From Cellvibrionales bacterium UBA4451 (GTDB lineage Bacteria > Pseudomonadota > Gammaproteobacteria > Pseudomonadales > Porticoccaceae), in NCBI GenBank assembly GCA_002390285.1, contig DGPB01000015.1, positions 59,595-123,594 of the forward strand: a DNA stretch of 64,000 nt, written 5' to 3'. Positions 29,660 to 38,881 of the stretch are shown one piece after another; position 1 is the stretch's first letter; every line of letters begins with the position of its first letter. Made by a program: the position numbers and the translations under genes. Below the pieces are notes generated by a model, which was not told the DNA's origin, made no database searches, and saw only the letters and a program-made list of their open reading frames with translations.

Positions 29660-30318
29660 TAGCCCCACTCCGAAAAGTTTTTGCGGCGTCTTAGTCGCGG
29701 AATAATTATGGTTAGCAACGCACCTGCTATCACAGCAAACACCCCATAGAGAAACCAAGTGTTTCGCTCCCTATTACTGAGTTGTTCGTTTGCCGCTTTA
29801 AGTACATCGATTTCACTTTGTAGCATGCTATTTCTTTCAAGTAACGCTTTATTTTGCTGATTGATAGATATGGCATTAGATGAGATTTTTTTAATGGTTT
29901 TTAGTTCACTCGTTACGTCGTTGCTTGTTGCTTGCGTTGACTGAAGCTCCGCGGACAGTCCAGTATTAGTTTGTTTTAGGACTTTTACTTCTTCTGCGAG
30001 CTGGTTAGATTTTTTTTCTGCGATTCCCAGTTTTGCTTCCATGCTGGTAATACGGTCGCGGGCCGTGGGTGTATTTTGTAAATAGTGGGAGGGCATCCAG
30101 CCATCCAGTCCGCCCTGGGTAGTAATGTGGGTCCAGCCATCGTCATTGGTTTCAATGAGATTTAGGGCTGTACCACTTTTTATACCTCGGTGAAGAATAG
30201 AGCAGCGTGAGCAGGGTGATTTCCGAAGCGGCACCCTGTATTCGTCAGAAATATAGACAGTTTGTGCTAGAAGTGAGCTGCTAAATAGGGCGAAGACAGC
30301 CGCCAACAATATCCTCAT
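29659..30318 (-). CDS. TIGR04211-family SH3 domain/coiled-coil membrane protein (YgiM-like)
   Basis: 219 residues. Signal peptide ending about SSSLLAQ, a bacterial SH3 domain (VPLRKSPCSRCSILHRGIKSG, DDGWTHITTQGGLDGWMP), a long coiled coil (about residues 95-180), and a C-terminal membrane anchor LYGVFAVIAGALLTIIIP followed by RLRRRK. This matches the YgiM/TIGR04211 layout, with the SH3 domain in the periplasm; function is not established but peptidoglycan association is likely for the domain type. Coupled to ppiA. Confidence 0.86.
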   Translation of the reverse strand: MRILLAAVFALFSSSLLAQTVYISDEYRVPLRKSPCSRCSILHRGIKSGTALNLIETNDDGWTHITTQGGLDGWMPSHYLQNTPTARDRITSMEAKLGIAEKKSNQLAEEVKVLKQTNTGLSAELQSTQATSNDVTSELKTIKKISSNAISINQQNKALLERNSMLQSEIDVLKAANEQLSNRERNTWFLYGVFAVIAGALLTIIIPRLRRRKNFSEWG

Positions 30319-30419
30319 AGTTATCTCATTATGTTCATGGTTCTTTTGTTAGCGTGCTGCTTAATTCTCGTGTTTCTCTTTTTATCTAATAGTTGATAGA
30401 AAAAGGACTAGGCAGCAGG

Positions 30420-30719
30420 TTATGGAAGCACTTTTATAAAGGGCTTAACAGTGACCTGGGCATAGACCCCTCCCTCGATATAAGGGTCTTCATCTGCCCA
30501 TGCTTGGGCAGCATCAAGAGAATCAAACTCTGCGATTACTAGACTTCCAGTAAAACCGGCATCTCCAGGGGCATCTGAGTCGATGGCGGGGTGTGGGCCA
30601 GCAAGTAATAACCGGCCCTGATTTTTTAATGCTTCCAGACGTGCCAAATGCGCTGGGCGGGCAGCCAACCGTTTTTCAAGGCTGTTTTCAACATCCTGGC
30701 TGCTAACGGAATACCACAT
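30420..30719 (-). CDS. yciI: YciI family protein
   Basis: 99 residues, the full YciI fold. Seen: [24 protein letters not shown], with the conserved His and the LLAGP strand, and [30 protein letters not shown]. The family has a ferredoxin-like fold with a His/Asp pair and uncertain enzymatic role. It lies four bases downstream of the VC0807-family gene and probably shares its transcript. Confidence 0.92.
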   Translation of the reverse strand: MWYSVSSQDVENSLEKRLAARPAHLARLEALKNQGRLLLAGPHPAIDSDAPGDAGFTGSLVIAEFDSLDAAQAWADEDPYIEGGVYAQVTVKPFIKVLP

Positions 30720-30723
30720 CAGC

Positions 30724-31461
30724 TTACTCCTTGTGTTTGTCGTGATGGTGAATAACCTCTTCCAGTTTGAGGCCAGTTAGCTTAGTGACTCCCCGGAATA
30801 AATAAAAGAGAGCCCCCACGAGAACCAGCATCGCTGGTATAGCAATGACAGGAAAGCTCAGTGCCGTCATTTTGCCTAATTGCTCATTGAATTCAACTGT
30901 TCCTGGCTGGCTGGTGATCAAAACCGTGGCAAGAATGTAGTTGAGGATTGAGGAAAGGAAAAAAGATCCTGCTACCAGCCAAGAAGCATTAGCAAGACAT
31001 TTTTCGAAGCTCTTGTTGTTGCCATTTTCCTCAAGGGCTTCGGCGATACGATCTGTTTGTAGGATTTTGTCGTTGTACAAAAACGTTTTTACCAGTGGGT
31101 AAGGTGTTTTCAAAGAAACAATGGTGGCTAGCCCAAATATTGCCGGAATAGTTGCTTCCTTTATGGCGATATAGACGGGGTCGAGTTCCATAAGGCTGAT
31201 GCCACCAGTGAGTAGAATACTGACAACACCCAAGATGGAGAAAAAATTAAGCCTTCTCAGCGTCACAAAATCTTTAAGCCCGTAGATCACCGGGAATGCC
31301 AGTGCAATCACAATAGCCATACGGGTGCCTAGGTATTCATCGCCACTCAGCTTGGTCAAGATAAGGGTTGGAATGATGATGTTAAACGCAAGGTTTAACA
31401 GCAAGTTTTCACTTTGGTTGTTTTTTGTACACTTTTGTTTTTGTGGTTTCGATGTATCCAT
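30724..31461 (-). CDS. VC0807-family integral membrane protein
   Basis: 245 residues, about six membrane segments: [51 protein letters not shown] and others. The pattern [23 protein letters not shown] and [15 protein letters not shown] match the VC0807 family, related in layout to intracellular septation protein A (YciB). The tail is rich in His and charged residues. Function is unknown. It is the first gene of a leftward set VC0807-yciI-SH3-ppiA-pdxJ. Confidence 0.82.
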   Translation of the reverse strand: MDTSKPQKQKCTKNNQSENLLLNLAFNIIIPTLILTKLSGDEYLGTRMAIVIALAFPVIYGLKDFVTLRRLNFFSILGVVSILLTGGISLMELDPVYIAIKEATIPAIFGLATIVSLKTPYPLVKTFLYNDKILQTDRIAEALEENGNNKSFEKCLANASWLVAGSFFLSSILNYILATVLITSQPGTVEFNEQLGKMTALSFPVIAIPAMLVLVGALFYLFRGVTKLTGLKLEEVIHHHDKHKE

Positions 31462-31596
31462 CAGGCGGTACGGCTGTCTGTGTAAGGGTGTAGGCCGCTT
31501 ATTGTAAGGTAATAGCAGGCAGTAATCGAGAGCGAACGTACTACTTGCCTCAGATTTGTATAGTCTGCTTTACATCACACTTATAAAATCAAAAAG

Positions 31597-31626
31597 TTGA
31601 AATTACTGTTAAAATAAGATCATAAT
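31597..31626 (+). promoter_or_regulatory. Promoter of the acetolactate-synthase-like pseudogene
   Basis: TTGAAA at 31597-31602 and CATAAT at 31621-31626 are 18 bases apart. The predicted transcript starts about 58 bases before the ATG at 31691, which has AGGA eight bases upstream. The start signals of the broken gene are therefore still intact. Confidence 0.45.
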
Positions 31627-31690
31627 GCGGAAACTAGTACAATAGATTTAACTAAGCACCATAACTTTCTGAAAAATAAGGAAAATAATC

Positions 31691-32722
31691 ATGGGTGTTG
31701 TAAGAGCTAAAGAAGAGCTGCTGCAGCAGACCGAGGAAGCCGGTGAGCTAGGGGATTTGTTGATCTCTTATCTGGAGCAACTTGGCGTGGAGTATGTGTT
31801 TGGTATTCCAGGCGGAGCTATCGAGCCTCTGTCAATGCATTAGCGCGAAGTGAGCGTAGAGGTGGTCCGCGCGCGGTGATTTCCCGGCATGAAACGGGAG
31901 CAGCCTTTATGGCTGATGGTTATGCCCGTAATACCGGAAAGCTAGGTGTCTGTTGCGCAACTACTGGTCCCGGTGCTACTAACCTTATTACCGGTGTTGC
32001 TTCTGCCTACGAAAACAATATCCCCATGCTGGTGATTACGGCGCAGACAGCGCTTTCCACGTTTGGCCGAGGCGCCTTTCAAGAGTCTTCCTGTACAGGC
32101 ATAAACACCGTTGGCTTATTCGGGCATTGCACCCGCTATAATACCTTGGTTTCCCATGAGGCCCAGTTTGAGAGCAAATTGGCCTCAGCTATTATGACTG
32201 CGTTTCAGTCGCCTGCAGGCCCTGTGCATCTTAGCGTCCCATTAGATGTCATGCGAGCAAAGAGCCTGGGTGGAGAACCTAGTTTCAATCTTAGCAGTCT
32301 ACTGGATAAACCCTCGTTAATTGACGATGTGGCAGTCGATGGGCTTTATGAAGAGTTATTACGTGCGAAAAACCCCGTTTTTCTTATTGGAGATGAGGCC
32401 AGCGAGGCTGTTGGCAGCATTCTGAGTTTGGCTGTTGATATCGACGGTAAAATTTTGGTAACCCCGCATGGCAAGGGGCTGGTTAGCCCTTACCATCCAA
32501 ACTTTCGAGGTGTTGTTGGCTTTGCTGGTCATCAAAGTGCACGGGATGTGTTGATCGATCCTTCCGTAGACTTGGTGGTGGCCATAGGTGCCAACTTAGG
32601 TGAATGGGCGAGTGATGGTTGGGATACTCATACATTACTGACCAAGCGCATGATTCATGTGGAATCGTCTGAGGTGAATTTCACTCGTACACCAATGGCC
32701 AAGTTACATGTGCGAGGACGGT
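31691..32722 (+). pseudogene. Acetolactate-synthase-like (thiamine pyrophosphate enzyme), frameshifted and 3'-truncated
   Basis: The first 47 codons (LGDLLISYLEQLGVEYVFGI, then PGGAIEPL) are followed at 31832 by loss of one base: restoring an A makes TAC AAT GCA TTA and rejoins the frame that continues ISRHETGAAFMADGYAR with the catalytic glutamate. As given, TAG at 31841 ends translation. The second piece covers the TPP-enzyme N-terminal and middle domains (GPGATNLITGVASAYENNIP) to HVRGR near 32718. The entire C-terminal TPP-binding domain (about 250 residues) is missing, replaced directly by sensor-kinase sequence. No activity is expected. Confidence 0.88.
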
Positions 32723-32744
32723 TACCCACGAGCTTCGCACGCCA

Positions 32745-35700
32745 ATGAACGCCGTATTGGGGATGCTTGATTTGTTAATGACGATGGGGCTGAGCGCTAA
32801 ACAGCTTGAATATGTTGAAACGGCAAAAATGTCGGGCGAAAGCTTACTGCAGCTGATCGATGAAATTCTTAATTTTTCTCAAGTTGATTCCAATAATCTT
32901 TCCATTGTGAAAGAAGACTGCTACATCCAGGAGTTGTTGGATGATGTCATCAATTTACTTGCTAACCAGGCACTTAAAAAGAATCTAGACTTCGGTTACG
33001 TTATTAATGATGACGTGCCTAGGTTGATTCATTCTGATGCGTCACGCCTTAGGCAGGTATTGATTAACTTAGTTGGTAATGCCATTAAATTTGCCGATGT
33101 TGGTGAGGTGTCCATTCACATGGATGTCCTTAATGTAGAAGATCCCTCTTCAGAAAATGATCTGGTTGTTCGTTTTGAGGTTCGTGATTCTGGCATTGGT
33201 ATTAGCCCGGAAGATCAGCAGCGTATCTTTGAGGCATTTACCCAAGCAGACTCATCAAGCACCAAGGAATATGAGGGCACGGGTCTTGGGCTGGCAATCA
33301 GTAAACAGATCGTCGAGTTAATGGGTGGGGATATTTCCGTCTCAAGTAAGCCAGGGATGGGGAGTTCATTCTGGTTTACCGTTCCCACTCCCAGGCTTAA
33401 TACCAGTAAGCAGAAGGATGAGGTTTCGCCGGCCTTGACAGGTTTAAATGCTTTGTTGGTGGACGATAGCATGATAGTCCGTGAATTTGGCGCGCAACAA
33501 CTCGAACAAAAAGGCATTCATTGCACTACGTTGGATATGGGAATCAAAGCCCTTGATGTGATTCGTCAGATGTCAGCAAATAGCAGTAACTTGGATATTT
33601 TGATTGTTGATGAGGAGATGCCCGGTCTTAAAGGAATGGACTTCCTCAAATTGGCTCGGGAAGAACCCTCCCTGAAAGGTACGATCATTCTTATGCTTAG
33701 CAACCCGTGGATGATGGGGGATGTGCAAAGCGGCTACAATATGACCCGGTTGAATAAGCCGTTACGTTCAAAAGAAATAAATGCCTGTCTTGAGAGGCAA
33801 TTACTGGGTCAAGGTGAGGTTGAAAAGTTAAAGTCCAAGCCGAAGGCCATTGAGCGGCTCTACAGTAAGCCCAAGAAGATTTTGGTGGTTGATGATAACC
33901 GGGCCAATCAGCAGGTGGCTATTGGTATGCTTGAGAGAATGGGGTGTCGTTGTGAACTGGCATCTACTGGCAAGGAGGCAGTCGAGGCCATTATTCGCAA
34001 CCGGTTTGATGCCGTTCTGATGGACTGTTATATGCCTGTTATGAATGGCTATGATGCAACGCGTCAAATCAGAATGTATGAGGGGGGAGACGCCGCAGAT
34101 AACCATGTGACTATTATTGCCATGACGGCAAACAACACACAGGTTGAGGCAGATCGTTGTATGGATGCGGGTATGAACGATTTCCTATCCAAACCTTTGC
34201 GTATTGAAGCGCTAACAAACACCTTGATCAAATGGATGCCTAGAGATTTACCCGAACCTTCTGCCGAGAGTGAGGGGCCGTTGGATGGCCTCAGTCCCGT
34301 TGACACAGTTACCGAGTTCGGTACTGCCAGTTACGATCCTTTGGTCGTTCAAGAGTTAAAAAATAGTATCGGCGAGGTGGTGGTTTCTATGATCGAAGCC
34401 TTTCTTGAGGATACACCGGTATATTTACAGTCGTTAAAATCCGCCATTGCACAAAATGATTCTAAGCAGGTAAGAGAGCTTGCGCATACGGTTAAAGGGA
34501 GCGCATCAAATTATGGTGCATATCAGGTCGTGGAGCTTTCTAAGTTGCTGGAAGAGAGGGGCGCAGCTGCTGAGCTGTCTGGCTCTGAAATTATATATGG
34601 GCGCCTAGTAGATGCCTTCACAAAGCTCGGAAAAGATTTGGAAGAGTACATGGTGGAGTCTGATGACAACACCAAGGCGCGAGAAAAGGGTCACCACGTA
34701 TTGATTGTTGATGATGATCGTTCGATGCGGCTTGCTTTAAAAAATGTGTTTAAGTCAGATGGTTATGTCATCGAAGAAGCCAGTAATGGCATGCATGCCA
34801 TCTCCATATGCCAGAGAAATATGCCAGATCTTGTACTGATGGATGCCATGATGCCAGAAGTCGACGGTTTTACGGCATGTGAGCGCATTCGAGAGCTACC
34901 GAATGGCTCGGATACACCGGTATTAATGATTACCGCCCTAGATAACGAAGAGTCCATTGTTAAAGCCTTTGCCGCGGGGGCAACTGACTTTATTCCTAAG
35001 CCCATTCATTTTGCTGTGATGAAGCAGCGTGTATCCCGTCTCATTCAGGCCAACAAGGTAGAAAAACACGTTAAGAGGCTCGCCTACCACGATCAGTTGA
35101 CAGGTCTTCCTAACCGAACAAGCTTGATGCAGCAGCTTCGGGTTATGGTGAATCGTGCGCAGTTAGAAGAGAAGAAGGTAGCCATACTATTTCTTGACCT
35201 TGATCGGTTCAAATTGATCAATGATACCCTTGGGCACGACGCGGGTGACCTGCTGCTTAAAGCGGTATCTGACAGAATCCGTCGTTGTGTCCGAAATCAA
35301 GACTTTATTGCTCGCTTGGGTGGAGATGAGTTTACCGTTGTGCTTGAAGGCGTTACCGATCAAGACATTGTGTCCAAAATTGCAGCTAAAATTTGTGACA
35401 CGCTGAATAAACCCTTTGTCTTTCTTCAGCAAGAAATGTTTGTGACCACGAGCATTGGCATATCTATGTTTCCAGATGATGGTGGGGATATAAGTACGCT
35501 GATGAAGCATGCAGACTCAGCCATGTTTAGGGCCAAGGAGCAGAGAAATGAATACTGCTTTTATGTGCAGGGAATGGAGGATGAAATTGCTCGGCGCATG
35601 GAGTTGGATAGGGAATTGCGTACGGCTATTGGCGCAAACGAGTTAGTGTTGTATTACCAGCCTCAGATTGACTTGGCCACGGGAGAGTTAATGGGGGCAG

Positions 35701-36368
35701 AAGCGCTTGTTCGATGGAATCACCCGAGACACGGTCTCATTATGCCAGATACATTTATCCCTTTGGCTGAAGAATCGGGGCTTATCAACCAAGTGAGTGA
35801 TTGGGTGTTGGATCAGGCCTGTAAGCAACTGCAGATATGGAGTGACAGTGGGCATGGATTGAAAGTTGCTATCAACATGTCCAGTAAGGACATTCAGTCA
35901 GAGGGATTCAATGACAAGCTGGCTAGGGTTATTGAGCAGTATAAAATCGCACCAAACAGGTTGGAATTAGAAATTACTGAAAGCACTATCATGGAGAATC
36001 CAGAAGACCTTGAGGGTGAGTTGAACGCCATGAGGGCAATGGGGCTCACTCTGGCTATTGATGATTTTGGTAGTGGTTTTTCTTCGCTTAATTATCTAAA
36101 GCGATTGCCAGTTGATGTGTTGAAGATTGATCGAATGTTTATTAAAGATTTAGAGGAAGATGAAAGCGATAGGGCGATTGTTACAGGCATCATTGCGCTA
36201 GCGTCAAGTTTGGGGCTCGATACAGTTGCTGAGGGTGTAGAGACTGAATATCAGTATAATCTTCTCCAGACGCTTGGGTGTGATACTTGCCAAGGATATT
36301 ATTTCAGTAAACCGGTCCCGGTTGTTGATTTTGAAGAAAAGTACTTGAAGCAAGTTGTGACAGTCTAA
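32745..36368 (+). CDS. 5'-truncated hybrid kinase: HisKA remnant-HATPase-REC-REC-HPt-REC-GGDEF-EAL
   Basis: 1207 residues. The H-box THELRTPMNAV is encoded across the junction, but the first in-frame start is its methionine, six codons after the histidine; no start lies between it and the stop at 32670, so the product lacks the phospho-acceptor His and all sensing domains. Then HATPase_c (NLVGNAIKFAD, GTGLGLAISKQ), receivers with Asp289, Asp427 and Asp700, HPt His581, GGDEF at 859-863 and EAL at 986-988 with DDFGSGFSS. The diguanylate cyclase and phosphodiesterase motifs look intact. Its ATG overlaps the upstream frame's stop (ATGA). Confidence 0.85.
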   Translation: MNAVLGMLDLLMTMGLSAKQLEYVETAKMSGESLLQLIDEILNFSQVDSNNLSIVKEDCYIQELLDDVINLLANQALKKNLDFGYVINDDVPRLIHSDASRLRQVLINLVGNAIKFADVGEVSIHMDVLNVEDPSSENDLVVRFEVRDSGIGISPEDQQRIFEAFTQADSSSTKEYEGTGLGLAISKQIVELMGGDISVSSKPGMGSSFWFTVPTPRLNTSKQKDEVSPALTGLNALLVDDSMIVREFGAQQLEQKGIHCTTLDMGIKALDVIRQMSANSSNLDILIVDEEMPGLKGMDFLKLAREEPSLKGTIILMLSNPWMMGDVQSGYNMTRLNKPLRSKEINACLERQLLGQGEVEKLKSKPKAIERLYSKPKKILVVDDNRANQQVAIGMLERMGCRCELASTGKEAVEAIIRNRFDAVLMDCYMPVMNGYDATRQIRMYEGGDAADNHVTIIAMTANNTQVEADRCMDAGMNDFLSKPLRIEALTNTLIKWMPRDLPEPSAESEGPLDGLSPVDTVTEFGTASYDPLVVQELKNSIGEVVVSMIEAFLEDTPVYLQSLKSAIAQNDSKQVRELAHTVKGSASNYGAYQVVELSKLLEERGAAAELSGSEIIYGRLVDAFTKLGKDLEEYMVESDDNTKAREKGHHVLIVDDDRSMRLALKNVFKSDGYVIEEASNGMHAISICQRNMPDLVLMDAMMPEVDGFTACERIRELPNGSDTPVLMITALDNEESIVKAFAAGATDFIPKPIHFAVMKQRVSRLIQANKVEKHVKRLAYHDQLTGLPNRTSLMQQLRVMVNRAQLEEKKVAILFLDLDRFKLINDTLGHDAGDLLLKAVSDRIRRCVRNQDFIARLGGDEFTVVLEGVTDQDIVSKIAAKICDTLNKPFVFLQQEMFVTTSIGISMFPDDGGDISTLMKHADSAMFRAKEQRNEYCFYVQGMEDEIARRMELDRELRTAIGANELVLYYQPQIDLATGELMGAEALVRWNHPRHGLIMPDTFIPLAEESGLINQVSDWVLDQACKQLQIWSDSGHGLKVAINMSSKDIQSEGFNDKLARVIEQYKIAPNRLELEITESTIMENPEDLEGELNAMRAMGLTLAIDDFGSGFSSLNYLKRLPVDVLKIDRMFIKDLEEDESDRAIVTGIIALASSLGLDTVAEGVETEYQYNLLQTLGCDTCQGYYFSKPVPVVDFEEKYLKQVVTV

Positions 36369-36480
36369 GTATTAATTGCTCTGGGTTTTGGGGTTTTTGC
36401 GATCTAAATTCTATTGTTTTGTTCTTCTCCAGGCATCCTTGTGTGTGATAATTGGCTCTTCCATATAGTGCGGTATCATC

Positions 36481-37104
36481 ATGAGTCAGTTTTTCTCTAT
36501 ACACCCGGAAAATCCACAGCATAGGCTCGTCCGGCAAGCGGTTGAAATCGTGCGCAAGGGGGGGGTCATTGTTTATCCAACGGACTCGGCCTATGCCCTT
36601 GGATGTCATGTCGGTGATAAAAAAGCACTGGATAAGATCCGTCAGATAAGGCGGCTGGATAAAAATCATAATTTTACGCTGATGTGTCGCGATTTATCGG
36701 AATTGTCTGTCTACGCCAAGGTGAACAATCAGATGTTCCGTTCACTTAAGGCGCACACCCCGGGACCCTATACCTTCATCTTGGAGGCGACGTCTGAAGT
36801 CCCTCGTAGATTAATGCACCCCAAGCGGAAAACCATCGGTTTGCGTGTGCCCGAGAATGCCATTGCGCTGGCCCTGCTCGAAGATCTAGGTGAGCCGATC
36901 ATGAGTGTTACCTTGATCATGCCGGGTGATGAATACCCTCTAACAGACCCTTATGACATCCGAGACCTATTGGAGCATCAAGTAGACTTAGTTGTCGAAG
37001 GCGGCTACTGCGGGCTTGAGCCAACGACAGTAGTTGATCTCACCGGAGAGGCACCTGAAGTGATTCGCCAAGGGGTAGGGCGGTTCGATGATTTTCAGGT
37101 TTGA
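36481..37104 (+). CDS. yciO: YciO (Sua5/YrdC-family protein)
   Basis: 207 residues, the size of E. coli YciO. The YrdC-like domain shows GGVIVYPTDSAYALGCHVG, KNHNFTLMCRDLSELS, HTPGPYTFILEAT and TIGLRVPEN. Sua5/TsaC use this fold to make threonylcarbamoyl-AMP for tRNA t6A; YciO is a paralogue without the C-terminal Sua5 domain whose own role is less certain. It lies directly upstream of scpA-scpB-rluB, the conserved gammaproteobacterial setting. An in-frame run of eight G occurs at 36558-36565. Confidence 0.93.
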   Translation: MSQFFSIHPENPQHRLVRQAVEIVRKGGVIVYPTDSAYALGCHVGDKKALDKIRQIRRLDKNHNFTLMCRDLSELSVYAKVNNQMFRSLKAHTPGPYTFILEATSEVPRRLMHPKRKTIGLRVPENAIALALLEDLGEPIMSVTLIMPGDEYPLTDPYDIRDLLEHQVDLVVEGGYCGLEPTTVVDLTGEAPEVIRQGVGRFDDFQV

Positions 37105-37170
37105 TGGCTCTTTTATAGCATGATTAACCGCACCTATACCCATTCATTACTGCTATTCAAGACAGGAGTT

Positions 37171-37190
37171 CCATCATTCAATCATGATGG
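37171..37190. other. 7-bp inverted repeat between yciO and scpA
   Basis: CCATCAT and ATGATGG flank a 6-base loop. It lies about 30 bases before the -10 box of the scpA promoter, with no T-run, so an operator or weak terminator are both possible. Confidence 0.35.
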
Positions 37191-37220
37191 ATCCTTGCTG
37201 GTTGTCTTGGAGAATCGCAG

Positions 37221-37226
37221 TATAAT
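37221..37226 (+). promoter_or_regulatory. TATAAT -10 box upstream of scpA
   Basis: A perfect TATAAT 33 bases before the scpA ATG. Candidate -35 boxes TTGCTG (spacing 20) and TTGTCT (spacing 13) are both poorly spaced, so this may depend on an activator or be weak. Confidence 0.45.
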
Positions 37227-37259
37227 AGTGCTCTTTGTCGAGTGCTGACTAGATCATCT

Positions 37260-38111
37260 ATGTCCACGGAAGCTATAACCCAAGAGGCTGAAGAAACTAG
37301 CCTAATAACAGAGGTCGTCACTACTTCTCGCCCACTGCAGGAGGAGATGCCTTTCGCTGTGGTCATGGGTCGAGAAATTACAGCGCTTCCCAAAGATTTG
37401 TATATTCCGCCTGATGCACTTGAAGTCTTTCTTGAAGCATTTGAGGGCCCGCTAGATCTACTGCTCTATATGATCAAGCGTCAAAATTTGGATATTCTTG
37501 AAATTAATGTGGCCGAAATTACCCGTCAGTACATGGGGTATATCGATATGATGGAAGCCATGCAGTTTGAGCTGGCTGCAGAATATCTGTTGATGGCAGC
37601 AATGCTGGCTGAAATAAAATCTCGAATGCTACTACCGCGACAAGTCATTGATGAAGACGAAGATGATCCTCGAGCTGAATTGATTCGCCGACTTCAGGAG
37701 TATGAACGTTTCAAAAAGGCGGCTGAGGATGTTGATGTTTTACCGCGCCTTGGCCGAGATGTATTTGTAGCCACCGCAAAAGAGCCAGACCGCAATAGGG
37801 AACGGCCACAGCCAGATGTTGCTATGCAAGAACTTCTATTGGCTCTGTCTAACGTGCTTCAACGGGCTCAGATGTATGAAAGTCACAAAATTCAATTGGA
37901 GAGACTTTCTACACGAGAGAGGATGTCACAGGTGTTAGAAGCGTTAGCAGGCAAACAATTTGTACCTTTTGTTAGCCTGTTTAGGTTGAGCGAGGGAAAA
38001 ATCGGCGTTGTAGTCACCTTTTTGGCGATAATGGAATTAATCAAAGAATCACTTGTAGAAATTGTACAGAGTGAAGCTTATGGGGCCATCCATGTTAAGG
38101 CTCGTTCGTAG
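37260..38111 (+). CDS. scpA: Segregation and condensation protein A
   Basis: 283 residues from ATG 37260 (a GTG at 37242 is the alternative). The kleisin starts after a variable acidic N-terminal tail: LEVFLEAFEGPLDLLLYMIKR, then ILEINVAEITRQYM, AAEYLLMAAMLAEIKSRMLLP and a C-terminal winged helix (FVSLFRLSEGKIGVVVTFLA). ScpA bridges the SMC heads; smc is encoded at 19.2 kb. The N-terminal tail of about 45 residues is longer than in many homologues. Confidence 0.95.
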   Translation: MSTEAITQEAEETSLITEVVTTSRPLQEEMPFAVVMGREITALPKDLYIPPDALEVFLEAFEGPLDLLLYMIKRQNLDILEINVAEITRQYMGYIDMMEAMQFELAAEYLLMAAMLAEIKSRMLLPRQVIDEDEDDPRAELIRRLQEYERFKKAAEDVDVLPRLGRDVFVATAKEPDRNRERPQPDVAMQELLLALSNVLQRAQMYESHKIQLERLSTRERMSQVLEALAGKQFVPFVSLFRLSEGKIGVVVTFLAIMELIKESLVEIVQSEAYGAIHVKARS

Positions 38112-38144
38112 AGCTGTGAATACAGAGATTAAATAGCAAAGACA

Positions 38145-38873
38145 ATGGACAGTGATCAACTAAGAAAAATTATTGAAGGCGCGCTACTGGCAGCGGGCCG
38201 ATCTCTGGATATTGCCCAGATCGAAGCGCTGTTTGACACATTTCAAATTCCGCCTCGTGATCAGATAACAGCTGCGCTCGAGGAAATTGATGCCGATTGT
38301 GCTGGTCGTGGCTTTGAGCTAAAGCAGACCGGTAGTGGCTACCGTTTTCAAGTGCGTCAGGAACTGTCGGAGTGGGTTAATCGACTGTGGGATGAAAAAC
38401 CCAAAAAATATTCCCGTGCACTTCTGGAAACGTTGGCATTAATTGCTTACCGTCAGCCAATCACCCGTGGCGATATTGAAGAAATTCGGGGTGTGTCAGT
38501 TAGCTCTGAGATCATTAAAACACTACTTGAACGAGAGTGGGTGCGGGTGATAGGCCATCGAGATGTTCCTGGTCGCCCGGCTCTTTATGCTACAACGCGG
38601 CAGTTTCTGGATCACTTTAGTCTCAAAAATCTTGAAGAGCTGCCAACACTTAATGATATCAAGGATATTGAAGAGATTAATCCTGAGCTTGCGCTCGAGC
38701 TGGCTGAGCATATGGCTAAGGAGACTGAAGAAAAGCCTGGTGATGCTGCCGAGCAGTCCGAGTCTAGTTCGAACGACGAGCAGGATTCAGATCATGAGTG
38801 TTTAGATTTTGATCCCGCCGATCCTGATGTTGATAGCCAGCCTGAAATCACTGAAAACCACCGAGAGTCATAG
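38145..38873 (+). CDS. scpB: Segregation and condensation protein B
   Basis: 242 residues. Two winged-helix domains: LRKIIEGALLAAGRSLDIAQI and YSRALLETLALIAYRQPITRGDIEEIRG, then VIGHRDVPGRPALYATT. The last 60 residues are acidic and low-complexity. ScpB dimers regulate the SMC-ScpA ring. It lies between scpA and rluB with short gaps. Confidence 0.95.
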   Translation: MDSDQLRKIIEGALLAAGRSLDIAQIEALFDTFQIPPRDQITAALEEIDADCAGRGFELKQTGSGYRFQVRQELSEWVNRLWDEKPKKYSRALLETLALIAYRQPITRGDIEEIRGVSVSSEIIKTLLEREWVRVIGHRDVPGRPALYATTRQFLDHFSLKNLEELPTLNDIKDIEEINPELALELAEHMAKETEEKPGDAAEQSESSSNDEQDSDHECLDFDPADPDVDSQPEITENHRES

Positions 38874-38881
38874 TAAATATA

